Below, one piece after another: positions 16,178 through 26,458 of a DNA stretch of 64,000 nucleotides (positions within the stretch are counted from its first letter, which is position 1; each line of letters opens with the position of its first letter). The notes below the pieces were generated by a model, which saw only the letters and a list, made by a program, of their open reading frames with translations, was not told the origin of the DNA and ran no database searches. This stretch comes from Nitrospira sp. (GTDB taxonomy: Bacteria; Nitrospirota; Nitrospiria; Nitrospirales; Nitrospiraceae): assembly GCA_036984305.1 (NCBI GenBank), contig BQWY01000001.1, positions 3,803,501 through 3,867,500 on the forward strand, given 5' to 3'. Made by a program: the position numbers and the translations under genes.

Positions 16178-17740
16178 CTACCCCGCGACCCACCCGTACC
16201 AACGATGGCTCGGCCTAGGGCCCTCTTGGTAGTACGTCATCCGCAGACGGCGCAGATAGTCTCCGGGGACCGGCGAGCGCACCGCTTGCACATTCACTCC
16301 AAACAGTTTCGCTGCATTGAGGCCGAAGATCTTCGTCTTGACGTCACGGGTGAGCGCCTCATATCCGTGCGTCTCGATCAGTTGGTCCGGGATCAGGAAC
16401 CGGCGGAATGCTTCGATCTGCCATTGAGGGGTGCCGTACCAAATCGAATCCGTTCCCCAGAGCACGTGATCGGCTCCAAAGGAACGCACCAATTGGCCGA
16501 GCAAATGGGCACACATCACCGGATGAGTGATAACCAGCTGCGCAAAGCTGGACCCGATCTCCATATAGATGTTGTCGATCTTAGGCTCCGCATCCTTCAT
16601 CCGGCAGAACTCAGTAGTCCATGGAAGCTCTCCGGTCCCTGCGAAGTGCTCATCGATCCCACGGGACGTCTTCAATCCCGAGTGATAGACAAGAAAATCG
16701 AGATCTGGGAAATCCTTGGCCGCCCGGATCAGGTCCTTGGGATGGTTGTAGTCGGCCACGGGGCCAAGCGGCAGGCCTTTATGCACACAGATACGGTTCA
16801 CTCCAAGTTTCCGGGCTCGCTCGAGCATGGGATAGGCAATGCGCTCGTCATCCATCCACCAGCCCCGGTCGAATCCCTTTGGACAGGAACCCGTATAGCA
16901 TTTCCAGGCATCGATCTTGAGGGACGAGGCTTGCATGTCCATGAAATCGAGATCTGCCCGACCCAATTGCGGGGTAGCCAGGCCGTGCGCGAGCATGCGC
17001 TGAGAGCCGGCCACCCGGTTGACCTCGTCGCGAATGTGCGCCATTTCCTTCGGCGGCACCACAGCCTCTTGTGGGTAGGGACCGGGCGGCGTGCTGATGA
17101 GCCCAAGATCCGTTTCGCTGTCCAAAAAGATTTCCTTGATGAAGGTCTCCCAGGACAGATCGTGCATGGTGCCGGAATCCTGGGACAACGCCGGATTCCA
17201 CCCGGCCTCCCGAATTCGCTGACGGAGCTGCAACAGCGCCTCCTTGCTGACAGCACCCTTCCGTCGATTCTCCGTGCCGGTGGGATCGTACCCGGCCCCT
17301 ACGTAGTGAGTCTGGACGTCGAAGATGAAGAAGTCGTCTCCGCGCCGCTCGTCGAACGCCGCCGCCTCGGCCATCTCTACCGCAAGCACGTCGAACAGAC
17401 GCCCGAATACTGCGTTCATCGAGAGGAGCACCGCCACCGTACCACCGGTCGTGCGTAAGAACTCTCGGCGCGTGACCCCTTGCTTGGCACACACACGATC
17501 GGCCATAGCCAGCGCACCTTGCTCGACACGTCGCTGCGCGTTGGTTTGTGGGGCGGGAACAAATTCTTCGTTCGAGACAACCCGGGTGGGGAACGGCAAG
17601 GCGGTCTTGAGGCCTTGAACGAGACGGGAACGGCCGGGCCAGTTTGGAGGTCGGTGCACGGGCTTTCCCACCGAGGCGAGACGCGAATGATCGTGTTGAT
17701 TGTCTGTGAGAATAGGAAAGGGTGTCAAGCTGGCGACCAA
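16178..17740 (-). CDS. Tat-exported amidohydrolase-family protein
   Basis: An amidohydrolase (TIM-barrel) family protein. A twin-arginine signal TRREFLRTTGG is followed by a hydrophobic stretch, but it sits about 90 residues from the first possible start, with a conserved-looking pre-sequence (FPTRVVSNEEFVPAPQT). Barrel motifs include FLVYHSGL, NIYMEIGSSFAQL, HVLWGTDSIWYG (Asp) and KIFGLNAAKLFG. The first metal motif reads DVQTHYV: Gln replaces the first His of the usual HxH, so metal binding may differ. The start is uncertain: the frame opens with a TTG at 17740, and other GTG or TTG codons lie inside. It is followed by the M48 remnant. Confidence 0.75.
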   Translation of the reverse strand: MVASLTPFPILTDNQHDHSRLASVGKPVHRPPNWPGRSRLVQGLKTALPFPTRVVSNEEFVPAPQTNAQRRVEQGALAMADRVCAKQGVTRREFLRTTGGTVAVLLSMNAVFGRLFDVLAVEMAEAAAFDERRGDDFFIFDVQTHYVGAGYDPTGTENRRKGAVSKEALLQLRQRIREAGWNPALSQDSGTMHDLSWETFIKEIFLDSETDLGLISTPPGPYPQEAVVPPKEMAHIRDEVNRVAGSQRMLAHGLATPQLGRADLDFMDMQASSLKIDAWKCYTGSCPKGFDRGWWMDDERIAYPMLERARKLGVNRICVHKGLPLGPVADYNHPKDLIRAAKDFPDLDFLVYHSGLKTSRGIDEHFAGTGELPWTTEFCRMKDAEPKIDNIYMEIGSSFAQLVITHPVMCAHLLGQLVRSFGADHVLWGTDSIWYGTPQWQIEAFRRFLIPDQLIETHGYEALTRDVKTKIFGLNAAKLFGVNVQAVRSPVPGDYLRRLRMTYYQEGPRPSHRWYGWVAG

Positions 17741-17794
17741 CGCGAGTAGCCCATTTGGGTGCTCAGATGCGCCGCGCCGCGCTACCGGTGGGGA

Positions 17795-20700
17795 CTACTT
17801 CCGGGCCGTTGAAGTCGAAGGCCCAACGGATGCTCCACCCGAAACGAGTACGGGGATAGCGACAGACACGTCCAACCCCGGTGCCGCGTCGTCATCCTTC
17901 CCGTCCATGCCGATGCTATACAGGCGGCCGTTCGACACGCTCACCAACATGGGGAACCCACTAAACGGATCGTAAAAGTTCTGCCCTGCTTTTGCGACAC
18001 GCGATTTCACGTCGCCTGTGCCCTCCTGCGCCGTCTTCCGAAGCCAGATCTGCAGACTGACGAGCCGAAGCAACGCGTCCGCTTCGCGCACCTGCCCGAC
18101 GTAGCGCTCCCAAGCCGGTCCGGTCTGGACGTCGAGTAGATTGTTGATCGGATTGATCACATAGTCCAAAGTCGTTTGCGCAGGCGCATGGATACGAGCA
18201 TAGAGGTTAGGCGCCGTAAATTTGTCGCGTGACGTCTCCGAACTCTTGATGAGCGCATCGTAATAGTCCGCATAATCGTTCAGAAGGCGCTGCCGGGGTA
18301 CGGGCATGACAGCCACGCCCATGGCGTACCAGGAGCGATCGCCGACCTGCTCATTCTTCAGGTTTTGGTCGATCACTTTCTTTTGGACTTGAAACTGGCT
18401 CAGCATGGGCCAACGCATGGAGGCTTCCACCTGATCGAGCGGCACAACCGCTCTTGACAGGCGCGGAAGGTATTGCCCGTCCAGTTCGGGAGAGAGAAAC
18501 AGGCCGGACAACACGTGCGCATCGTCATTGATGGCGGCCACCGCCAGCATCTTGACGCTCAGGGACCGCGCCTTGCGTAGCACGGACCGCCAGTGATTGA
18601 GATCGGCTTCAACGCGATCGATTCCCGCATCCAGACCCTGCGCAAATCCCTCGGCCACGTGAAGCCGATGCAGATACAAGACTTGGCCGCAGTCCGGCGA
18701 ACTGAGCTGTCCGTAACCTGCATCCTCGAACGAACGACCGGCCCATTGGCGATACTGTCCGAGGCCGACGGACGACTCAGTCGCCCAGTCCCGTAAGGCC
18801 CCTGCTCTCCCCACAAAGACGGCTGACGGATTCGCCTCTCGGTACCAACTTCCCAGCGAACTGGCAGAGGGCGACCCCTTCTCCAATCTCGTCGATTGGA
18901 CGGACTCAAAACAAGCCTCGAGGCCGGGGACATCGCCAACGGTACCGTGCCTCGCCGCGCCGGCCTGAACGGGATCCTTCAGTTCCGAGGTCCCCATTCC
19001 GAGCAAGAGCGCATATCCGGACTGTTTGATGTCCCCGACGGGCTGTGGGACCGTCTCGTTCAGTTCCTGGAACAGTTTGTTGGGCTTTTCCTCCATTCCA
19101 AGCCACACCACACCGAACCCGCCGATTCCAAACACTCCCACCCCGACCGTCAACGCCGACAGGCTGATCGTCGCGATGGTAAGAGCATGCGCCGTGCTGA
19201 AACACGTCTGCGCAATCGAGAACACGCTCCATCCCATACGGCGAAGCATTCTGCCGACCTGTATCGCGGATTTTGGCTTGGAAATCGGAATGTCACGCTC
19301 ACGTGCGGAGGACGTCGGAGAGAGCCCAAGAGGCCTGCTCGATTCGGTAGATGGTGGAGAGAGCGGTGTCGTCGTTTCGGGCGTCGGCTGCATCGCCAAC
19401 GCTTTCGAAGTTTCCTGTGGAACCTGAGGCAGAGGAAGAACCAAAGGCTCTGCACTCGGAGATGGAGCAACCCCAGAAGGTTCTATCCACATCGGCTGGC
19501 TGACAGCCCTGCCAAGAAACTCGGGCGCCTCAGTACGGCGCGGCGCCTGCTTCCCCTTCTTCTTCTTGTCCTTTTTCCTCTTGACCGGCGGTTGAACGAC
19601 AGCGGGGGGAGCCGGTGTTTCTTCTTGCACCGGCCCGTCTGCGTGCTGCACTGCCTCTCGGGGGAGTTCCGTGTGCTCCTCGTCGAAGCGCACCGGTTCG
19701 ATGGATGTCTCTGTATCCTCTACAGCGGTCAAAATCGTGACCTCGGGTCCCACCTGTTCGTTCGCCAATGACACTATTGGCCCCGACGAAGCTACGGGAT
19801 CCTCAGTATGAACGCGAAGCTCGGGCTCAGGGTCTGAATCGAGTACGGGCTCTAGGGATGGAGTCTCGCTTTGAACCTCAGCCTGGTACTCTGCCTCACT
19901 CGGAGAGACCGTGTCGCGTTCCGGTGAACTATCTGCCGTCTCAGCTCCAAGAGTAACCTGGGCTGACACTTCCTCTACCTTTGGCAGTGCCACCACTGAA
20001 AGTTCCATGACACTGGGAGTCTCCAGCACTTGGGATTCAACTGTTGCAGCTGTGTCGACAGGCTCGGTTGGATCATCTGCGGCAACCGGTGGCTCACCAA
20101 ATGTGTGCTCCTCCGATACCGACTCGGACTCGGTATCCTTCTCCGCGCCGACACCCACAAGACGAAGCACCGCAGGGAGGAAAGAGAAACCGGACTTGGG
20201 CTTTCTCTCTCCCGGCTCCGCGACGGTTTCCTGAGCGGCCGGCTCGGGCGGCTGGACCGGAGAAGAATACGCAGGAGGGTCATCCGATACCAATGCCGAC
20301 GTTTCTGCCCAAGGCGCCGTATCGACCAGTGGGGCTTGTGTCTCTTCCTGCCGGACCGGTACGGGTTCGGTCGACACGTTCGACTCAGGCGGAACCTTGT
20401 GTGCGGTCTCCTGCTGAACGGGCTCTGCCTCAGCGGGCTTCGAATCCTTCAATGGACCGGCCGGGTCCTCTCGCATCACAGCGCGATCCAACAACGCCTG
20501 AATCGGCATCGGCTCGGGCGATGCACTTGGAGAGGTCTCGTCGCCGGAGGTTTCCCCGGAAGCAACATCGTACGCCTGAATTGGTATCTCCCGCCCTTTG
20601 GTGGCTGGATCTTTCAGGTCGGCCTGCTGGAGAATCGTCGAGATCAGTTGCGTGTTCACATCGTGAGTCGGAGGCGACTGGTGAATCGTGGGTTCCGACT

Positions 20701-22405
20701 TTTCCGGCACGACCCGAGTGTCGGCTGATGCCGCTTGAATCTCGTTGACAGACGGGACAACGCCTTTCAGTGCGTCTTTCGCTTCTGACTCCAGCCTCGG
20801 TTCTACCGTGGCCGTCTCGGCTATCGGCGCCTCGGGAGTCAGCGGTGCATGAACCGCCGTTTGCTCTGGTTCAGGGGATGAAATCTCGACATCAGTGTGA
20901 GGCACGAGGATCGACTGTTCCTCTACCTGCTCCCACGGCATCGGTACGGCAATCGCATTCGACTTGAGAGGAGGGCCCGCGACTGGAATTGGTGAAGGCT
21001 CGCCTTCCTGCAGGGACGCCCGTGGTCCGAGTTCAGTCGGCGACACCTCGATCGGCTGCTCTTCGATCTGCTCCCACGGCATCGGGGAGGCGATAGCGCG
21101 TCCGGCCTGCTGCTGGTGCAACTCGCCCGTCGTTGTCATCTCCACTGACGGTGACGGAGAATCCACCGGATGGAGCTGGGCAATGGACTCGGGAATGGTG
21201 ACTTCGTGGTGATCCGGTTCCGACTTCGGCGGCGGGTGCGGGTCGGTGGAGAACAACTTGGACAACACCTCTTGCCATCCGGAGGCTGTAGATGGCGCCG
21301 CCCCCAAGACTTCCGACTCTGCTGACGGAGACACCGCGAGATTCGTATCGGACTCCTTCGCGGCCTCATCGAAGTGAGACGACAGTACCGAATTGGTTTC
21401 GGCCGGATTAGGTTGGGACCTGTTGCCGGCGGCCCCATCCTCGAGCAAGGCGCTCGGGCCCTCGACCGCAACCGTCTCATTCGGTTCCGACGTGCTGTGT
21501 ATCGAGGTGCTGGGGTGGTCGAATACAGCAAGATCGCCATCTGATTCCGGCACCGGTTCCGTGGAGTCGACTGCCGCCGCGGGCAAAGGCGTCCCGGCCG
21601 ACTCAGCAGTCGCCGGTGTCTGCTCCCGCAGAGAATGGACATTTACCTCCTCCCCCTCGTCCTCCCAGGGAAGCCGGGCAGGCGTTGCGTGAGGGACCTC
21701 GACAGGCACGGCGTTGAAGGGCGGTATTTCGACCGTGCCGGATTCCGCGTGAGAAGCCAACGATGAGGAATCGGTCGATTCCCCCCCCCGCCAAGCCCGC
21801 TCGGGATCATGTGTCGACGTGGGCGCCCCTTTCCCCTGAGTCAGCAAGGCATCGAGTCGATACGCGGCGGGGCTATGCGGGGCAAGTTCGAGGATTTTTT
21901 GGTAGTTGTCTCGCGCTCGGTCAGGACGTTCGGGATCCGGATCCTCAACGAGAATTTCGATGGCTTTCGCATACTCCCTGGCCGCCGCATCCGGGTCACC
22001 CTTGATCTCAAGCACGGCTCCGAGTCGTTCAAGAAATGGCACACACCGGGGACCCGCCGCGAGATATTCTCGCAGCAGCGATTCGGCCAGCCAATAATCC
22101 TGTCGATCAATGGCCTCCTGCACCATGGTTTCGAACGCGGTCCGCGCGGTGACCAGGCTGCCGATCCGCAACTGGAGCGTGGCAAACAGACGTTTGGCTT
22201 CTTGATTATTGGGGTCGACGGTGAGGAGCTCTTTCAGGACGCCTGACGATCGGCCGTACTTTCCGGCATTCATCTGGGTGATGGCTTCTTCGAGCAGCGC
22301 CGACTTTCGATTCGCGGGTGCACCTGTCCCGGACGGGCGTTTCGACGCACGAGGGGCAGCCTTCTTATCAAGGCGAGAGAGGGATTTTTTGTCGGGTCGC
22401 ACCAT
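17795..22405 (-). CDS. Very large TPR / low-complexity transmembrane protein, function unknown
   Basis: 1,536 residues starting at an ATG at 22405. Residues 1-25 are Lys/Arg-rich. Residues about 30-190 form tetratricopeptide-like helical repeats (FETMVQEAIDRQDYWLAESL, FLERLGAVLEIKGDPDAAA and similar). Residues about 200-1020 are an acidic, Pro/Glu/Ser/Thr-rich low-complexity region with recurrent PMPWEQ(I/V)EEQ(P/S)I(E/L)V motifs. A Lys-rich KRKKDKKKKGKQAPR patch follows, then a single membrane span (ATISLSALTVGVGVFGIGGF). The last 400 residues form a globular domain that I do not recognise. The layout suggests an inner-membrane protein with a cytoplasmic TPR and disordered region and a periplasmic C-terminal domain. 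No catalytic motif is visible. Confidence 0.7.
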   Translation of the reverse strand: MVRPDKKSLSRLDKKAAPRASKRPSGTGAPANRKSALLEEAITQMNAGKYGRSSGVLKELLTVDPNNQEAKRLFATLQLRIGSLVTARTAFETMVQEAIDRQDYWLAESLLREYLAAGPRCVPFLERLGAVLEIKGDPDAAAREYAKAIEILVEDPDPERPDRARDNYQKILELAPHSPAAYRLDALLTQGKGAPTSTHDPERAWRGGESTDSSSLASHAESGTVEIPPFNAVPVEVPHATPARLPWEDEGEEVNVHSLREQTPATAESAGTPLPAAAVDSTEPVPESDGDLAVFDHPSTSIHSTSEPNETVAVEGPSALLEDGAAGNRSQPNPAETNSVLSSHFDEAAKESDTNLAVSPSAESEVLGAAPSTASGWQEVLSKLFSTDPHPPPKSEPDHHEVTIPESIAQLHPVDSPSPSVEMTTTGELHQQQAGRAIASPMPWEQIEEQPIEVSPTELGPRASLQEGEPSPIPVAGPPLKSNAIAVPMPWEQVEEQSILVPHTDVEISSPEPEQTAVHAPLTPEAPIAETATVEPRLESEAKDALKGVVPSVNEIQAASADTRVVPEKSEPTIHQSPPTHDVNTQLISTILQQADLKDPATKGREIPIQAYDVASGETSGDETSPSASPEPMPIQALLDRAVMREDPAGPLKDSKPAEAEPVQQETAHKVPPESNVSTEPVPVRQEETQAPLVDTAPWAETSALVSDDPPAYSSPVQPPEPAAQETVAEPGERKPKSGFSFLPAVLRLVGVGAEKDTESESVSEEHTFGEPPVAADDPTEPVDTAATVESQVLETPSVMELSVVALPKVEEVSAQVTLGAETADSSPERDTVSPSEAEYQAEVQSETPSLEPVLDSDPEPELRVHTEDPVASSGPIVSLANEQVGPEVTILTAVEDTETSIEPVRFDEEHTELPREAVQHADGPVQEETPAPPAVVQPPVKRKKDKKKKGKQAPRRTEAPEFLGRAVSQPMWIEPSGVAPSPSAEPLVLPLPQVPQETSKALAMQPTPETTTPLSPPSTESSRPLGLSPTSSARERDIPISKPKSAIQVGRMLRRMGWSVFSIAQTCFSTAHALTIATISLSALTVGVGVFGIGGFGVVWLGMEEKPNKLFQELNETVPQPVGDIKQSGYALLLGMGTSELKDPVQAGAARHGTVGDVPGLEACFESVQSTRLEKGSPSASSLGSWYREANPSAVFVGRAGALRDWATESSVGLGQYRQWAGRSFEDAGYGQLSSPDCGQVLYLHRLHVAEGFAQGLDAGIDRVEADLNHWRSVLRKARSLSVKMLAVAAINDDAHVLSGLFLSPELDGQYLPRLSRAVVPLDQVEASMRWPMLSQFQVQKKVIDQNLKNEQVGDRSWYAMGVAVMPVPRQRLLNDYADYYDALIKSSETSRDKFTAPNLYARIHAPAQTTLDYVINPINNLLDVQTGPAWERYVGQVREADALLRLVSLQIWLRKTAQEGTGDVKSRVAKAGQNFYDPFSGFPMLVSVSNGRLYSIGMDGKDDDAAPGLDVSVAIPVLVSGGASVGPSTSTARK

Positions 22406-22674
22406 ATAAATCTAGCAGATGGCGGCCAACCGTCATCTTTCGGCCGTCGACCGAGCCGACCGCGTTGACCGTCCCCCACAGAACCCTAAAAAACGTTCTT
22501 AACTGATTGAATTAACGTAACTTATACATGAGCCATCTGAATGCAGGCACCGCACCGATACGTCGCCGTCGGTCGGTTTCACGCTATCGTGACCTGCACC
22601 GACTGTGCCCTTGCAGTTACTGTAATACTCGTAGGTGGATTATGGTGGTCGAGATAGGGCGGGGGAACGGGGGT

Positions 22675-23121
22675 CTAGCGACTTAGAGGGTGTCGGCAGG
22701 AAATCGCCTCTTCCGGATCTCCAAGAAAGAACTTCGTGCCCACCTGGTAGACATAGCCGGATGGAAATCCCCCGGTGTCTCCATGCTCGTCATCACCGGC
22801 CTTGGCCAGCACCTTCCCGCAGCGAATGCAGTGCTGCACGCCTTCCCAGGATACGTCACCAGCCAGATGTTCCGTGGGGATCTCCTCGACCGGTTGGTCG
22901 AAATCTGGTTCGAGCACGATTGGCGTCGGTGTTGGAACCAGGATGCGGCGCACTTCGGTAATGAGGCGTCGCACGAGCGCCATGTCCTCCGTTTTGACGC
23001 CCTCCAGAACCAATACGAGCAGACCGAGCGCGCGGATTGGGTCACCCTTGGCTTCCAAGAGGAGCCGCTGCGCAAAGGCCTGAACGCGGGTCTGGATGTC
23101 TTGCTGATCCATCTTCGTCAT
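22675..23121 (-). CDS. Conserved-looking hypothetical cytoplasmic protein
   Basis: 149 residues from ATG 23121 (an in-frame ATG 9 bp later is an alternative). The N-terminal half is helical (RVQAFAQRLLLEAKGDPIRA, VKTEDMALVRRLITEVRRIL) and the C-terminal part contains HCIRCGKVL, a single CxxC of possible zinc-binding or redox type, and GYVYQVGTKFFLGDPEEA. The frame continues upstream without family-like sequence. No function is recognised. It lies between the giant membrane protein gene and the nuclease gene on the same strand, with gaps that could hold independent promoters. Confidence 0.55.
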   Translation of the reverse strand: MTKMDQQDIQTRVQAFAQRLLLEAKGDPIRALGLLVLVLEGVKTEDMALVRRLITEVRRILVPTPTPIVLEPDFDQPVEEIPTEHLAGDVSWEGVQHCIRCGKVLAKAGDDEHGDTGGFPSGYVYQVGTKFFLGDPEEAISCRHPLSR

Positions 23122-23362
23122 AAGGAAGTGTAGCACAGGAAAAAACACGGCCCGGGATGCCCTTACGGATCGAACGCATTGGACGCCCGGTCCCGTGCTG
23201 TGATCGATGAGGTACCAACGGCGGCTCCACAAGGTGGGCGGAGAATAGTTCATTCATGATGACAACGGGCCACCGCCGCTCCCGGACCGAGTACCGCCGG
23301 GAATCGTGGGCCATTGCGAGACGGTGCGGGTAGATTGCGTGTACGGGAGAGGAACGGGGCGG

Positions 23363-23863
23363 TTAACGAGTGCGGGACTTGGACGCCCGGTACACCCATG
23401 GTGCAACCGGGTTGGGGTCTGACCACAGACCACGCTTGGCGTAGCGCGCTTCGACTTCCGCAGCCTCGAGAGCTTCGTCGGAAGAGCCCGATGTGGTGCG
23501 CCAGGCGAGGCCCTCCTCTAGCAGTATATAGGCCACACTTCGTCCGCGTTCGATGATCATATCTGCCAAGACGGGACCTCTCGTACTTTTTCCGTAGGTC
23601 TTGACGCTCACGGTCCTACCGGACACCATGGCACGGACTGCCCGCTTGGCCTGTTTCCCATATGGCTGTCTCAGCTCCGGGCAATCGATGCCGCGCAAAC
23701 GGATTCGCTCGGTCCGTCCGTCATGCCGAATTTCGACAGTATCGCCGTCGATCACCCGTGAGACCTTACCATGGAATTCCCCTGCTTCAGCCCAGATGGC
23801 AGAAGCCGACAGCCATCCCATGAGACAGATCGCCGTGATGAGTAAGCGCCTGCGATGCATCAC
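23363..23863 (-). CDS. Secreted thermonuclease-family (SNase-like) nuclease
   Basis: 166 residues with a signal peptide (LLITAICLMGWLSASAIWA). The staphylococcal-nuclease fold shows VSRVIDGDTVEI with the calcium-binding Asp, RIRLRGIDCPEL with the catalytic Arg and Glu, GKQAKRAVRAMVSGRTV, and SVAYILLEEGLAW followed by AAEVEARYAKRGLW. All three usual catalytic positions appear present. The mature enzyme is expected in the periplasm or outside the cell, hydrolysing DNA or RNA. A non-standard ending PWVYRASKSRTR follows the core. Confidence 0.9.
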   Translation of the reverse strand: MMHRRRLLITAICLMGWLSASAIWAEAGEFHGKVSRVIDGDTVEIRHDGRTERIRLRGIDCPELRQPYGKQAKRAVRAMVSGRTVSVKTYGKSTRGPVLADMIIERGRSVAYILLEEGLAWRTTSGSSDEALEAAEVEARYAKRGLWSDPNPVAPWVYRASKSRTR

Positions 23864-24017
23864 TCAACTCTAGCACAGGTCTCAAGAATGACAATTCGAA
23901 GGCCAGGTTCGCGATCCCCGGTAGGGACGGTGGGCGGACGACTGGGAATTAGACGCGCGTCGCCAAGTCGGAGCCTTGCCTGCATGCACGGAATGGATGA
24001 TGGGAAGCTCGTCGCCG

Positions 24018-24869
24018 TTACCGAACGATCAGCGTCGAACAGCGGCTGTATTGCACCAGCTTCGTTGAAACACTTCCAAGGAGAAACCGTGCGATCACAC
24101 CTCGGCCTCGCGCCCCCGTCACGATGAGATCGCTTTTCCGTCGGTCGGCGAACTTGAGAATTTCGTCCGCAGGGTACCCGATCTTAAACACCGGTTCGAC
24201 GCGATAACCGGCTTCATTCAGCTTGGCTGCGGCCCGCTCGACCACCTCATGCCCGGCCTCCTTGAGTTCCGGATACCGGAGCAGCGGCATGGCATGAAGC
24301 ACGGCCACTTCACACGAGGCCGCCCCTCGATTCTCTGCACGGTAGTGACGCAGGAGGAACTGCAACGCCTTATCGGACGCTTTCGAGCCATCCGTGGCCA
24401 GCACGATTCTGCGGATGGTGCGGGGTGGCTCCTTCACGACCAATACCGGCCCGGCGGCATGCTGTACCACCTTGGTCGACACGCTGCCGAGCATGAACCG
24501 ATCGAGTGCATCGAGCCCGCGGCTGCCCAGGACCACCAACGTGCCCGCGGATTTGGCGTGCTCCAAGATCTTCGAGGCAGCGGAGCCGTGCTCGATGAGG
24601 ACTCGGCCCGCGGGCTTGGCCCCTGCCAAAAGACGCTTGGTTGCCTTTACAACGACACGGGCTTGGGCCTCAAGACGCGCCGTCTCCTGCTTGATAAACG
24701 GGGCATCCCACGCGGGCGCCGGCCTGGGGACCAATGGAGTGGCGAGGGCCGTCAGATCCACAACGTGCAAAGCGGTGATCCTCTCGGGCTTTCGGAGCGC
24801 GAGTCGGTTCGCCCACTCCACTGCCCATTGTCCGTATTTCGACCCATCCACAGCGATCACAATTTTCAT
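24018..24869 (-). CDS. Universal stress protein, two UspA domains
   Basis: 283 residues with two tandem UspA domains. Each carries the ATP-binding signature G-x2-G-x9-G(S): VLGSRGLDALDRFMLGSVS in domain 1 and TGARGRGVIARFLLGSVS in domain 2. Domain 1 opens with IVIAVDGSKYGQWAVEWA, domain 2 with RIVLATDGSKASDKALQFL. Such proteins are cytoplasmic and support survival under stress; binding of ATP is predicted for both domains. It is the first of four universal stress protein genes within 6 kb. The start has AGGAAC upstream. No sigma-54 site was found in front of this copy. Confidence 0.93.
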   Translation of the reverse strand: MKIVIAVDGSKYGQWAVEWANRLALRKPERITALHVVDLTALATPLVPRPAPAWDAPFIKQETARLEAQARVVVKATKRLLAGAKPAGRVLIEHGSAASKILEHAKSAGTLVVLGSRGLDALDRFMLGSVSTKVVQHAAGPVLVVKEPPRTIRRIVLATDGSKASDKALQFLLRHYRAENRGAASCEVAVLHAMPLLRYPELKEAGHEVVERAAAKLNEAGYRVEPVFKIGYPADEILKFADRRKSDLIVTGARGRGVIARFLLGSVSTKLVQYSRCSTLIVR

Positions 24870-25081
24870 ATCGTTCCTCGAGTGTTGTCGTACCGCGCTA
24901 TAAAAGCTGGATTCGCCGCTCGGTTCATGGGACTTGGTAGATCCAGGTTACCGACGCTCCCCGGCCAACCGGTACAACTGCGGGCATCCCGGATCGTGCG
25001 TTTCAGACTCGCCTACATACTCATCCGCCTCGGATGGTTCAATCAAAGACAGCGTCGTGGCAGGGTTCCGAGGCCGGGGTC

Positions 25082-26458
25082 TTACGCCCCGCTCTCCGCC
25101 AGCCCGACGTGCGACCGCAGCTTGTCATAGTCGAAGGCGGCTTGTCCCGTTCGGAGCAGGCCGAGATCGCTGCCTTCCAGCTTTCGAATCAGATCGATGA
25201 CGTCCTGGCGAGTGCTCGTGGTCGCTGCAGCATGCCGCGGCGTCTGCCCTCGCAACGCAGGCGAGGCCGTATCCGCCCAGTCCAAGTACGCGCTTTCCAA
25301 AAACGAGCGCAACAGGGCGCGTTCCTCTTCCCGCGTCACGAGTACCTCATATCGATCCGTCTTGGCAAGGTCCTCCTCCTTGATGGGGCGAATCGGCGGA
25401 TCCATGGCTTCCTTCCGGAATCGAAGCGCATAGCCGAATGTGGATGCTAGCGAATGCTTGATGTCTTCGAGACGCTCCGCCGAGTCGCATTCGACCAACA
25501 GGAGGAAGGGAGTCACCGTCAGACGCGTCACGACCGATGGCGTGCAATACAACCACGTGTGGCATTCAACCGACGGTATTCGGGCGGTCGGACGAGACGC
25601 TCCTTCGGGTTCTTGGGAAAACCCCTTGAGCTCCCCCACTCCTTCACACAGGAATCGCGGTTGGTCGTGGTCATACATGGCGAGGGCGTACAGAAACGGC
25701 CCGCCCTGCGGCGCCAGATACCGAATATCGTTCACCGCCTCGACAAGAGCGTCGAATCGGGCTTGCGCAAAGTTCCACAATAGAACATGTCCATACCGCT
25801 TGGTGAATTCGCCCCACTCGCCCATTCCGAATGCACCGGACTGCACCTCGACCGCTCGCCGGTACTCTTGCGTGGTGTCGAATAATGCCGCTCCGTCGGA
25901 CGCGGAGAGCACCAGCGCGCATCCGGCTACAATACGGCTCGCCTCATTCGTCCCGTCTGGTGGGCGGATCAATCGTGTCAAGAGAATGTCGCCTACCGCA
26001 AGGTGTCGCAGCCCCTGCTCTCCCTCCACGAAGACGCGGCGATCCTCCCCGAGCGATCGAAGCGTCAGCACGACGCGATCCTCGATCCACTCCTCCTTCA
26101 CCACCTCCACGAGATCCATCGATGAATGTTTAAGCGGATCGAGCCACCGGCGTTCATCCTCGGGAATATGTTCCGTGACAACGTCCCGCAGTTGCTCGAT
26201 CAAGGAGAGCTGTCCATCCTCGGGATAGAAGTCGGCAATAACGTACAAATTGGCGAGTTCGACTTCGTAGGGGAGAGGTGCCAACGGGGCCGGCGTTCCG
26301 CTCTCCACGTATGGCCGCAGGGCGCGGCTCAAGCCGATCTGACGTTGAGCTGCAAACAGTGGCTCCCCCGCCAGCGTCTGCAAGCGTGCCAAGACCGCCG
26401 TCAATGCGGCCGGCATCGGATACCACAATCCCGCGTCCCGCTCACTCCCGAGTTTCAT
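25082..26458 (-). CDS. Hypothetical protein in the stress island
   Basis: About 458 residues; function not recognised. The start was placed at the ATG at 26458 (MKLGSERDAGLWYPMPAAL); the open frame extends 32 codons upstream. Recurrent features: YEVELANLYVIADFYPEDGQ, a beta-rich middle (VVLTLRSLGEDRRVFVEGE), GDILLTRLIRPPDG and a C-terminal charged helix (YEVLVTREEERALLRSFLES). No signal peptide, membrane span or known catalytic motif is evident. It lies 169 bp downstream of a universal stress protein gene on the same strand and may belong to that operon. Confidence 0.55.
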   Translation of the reverse strand: MKLGSERDAGLWYPMPAALTAVLARLQTLAGEPLFAAQRQIGLSRALRPYVESGTPAPLAPLPYEVELANLYVIADFYPEDGQLSLIEQLRDVVTEHIPEDERRWLDPLKHSSMDLVEVVKEEWIEDRVVLTLRSLGEDRRVFVEGEQGLRHLAVGDILLTRLIRPPDGTNEASRIVAGCALVLSASDGAALFDTTQEYRRAVEVQSGAFGMGEWGEFTKRYGHVLLWNFAQARFDALVEAVNDIRYLAPQGGPFLYALAMYDHDQPRFLCEGVGELKGFSQEPEGASRPTARIPSVECHTWLYCTPSVVTRLTVTPFLLLVECDSAERLEDIKHSLASTFGYALRFRKEAMDPPIRPIKEEDLAKTDRYEVLVTREEERALLRSFLESAYLDWADTASPALRGQTPRHAAATTSTRQDVIDLIRKLEGSDLGLLRTGQAAFDYDKLRSHVGLAESGA

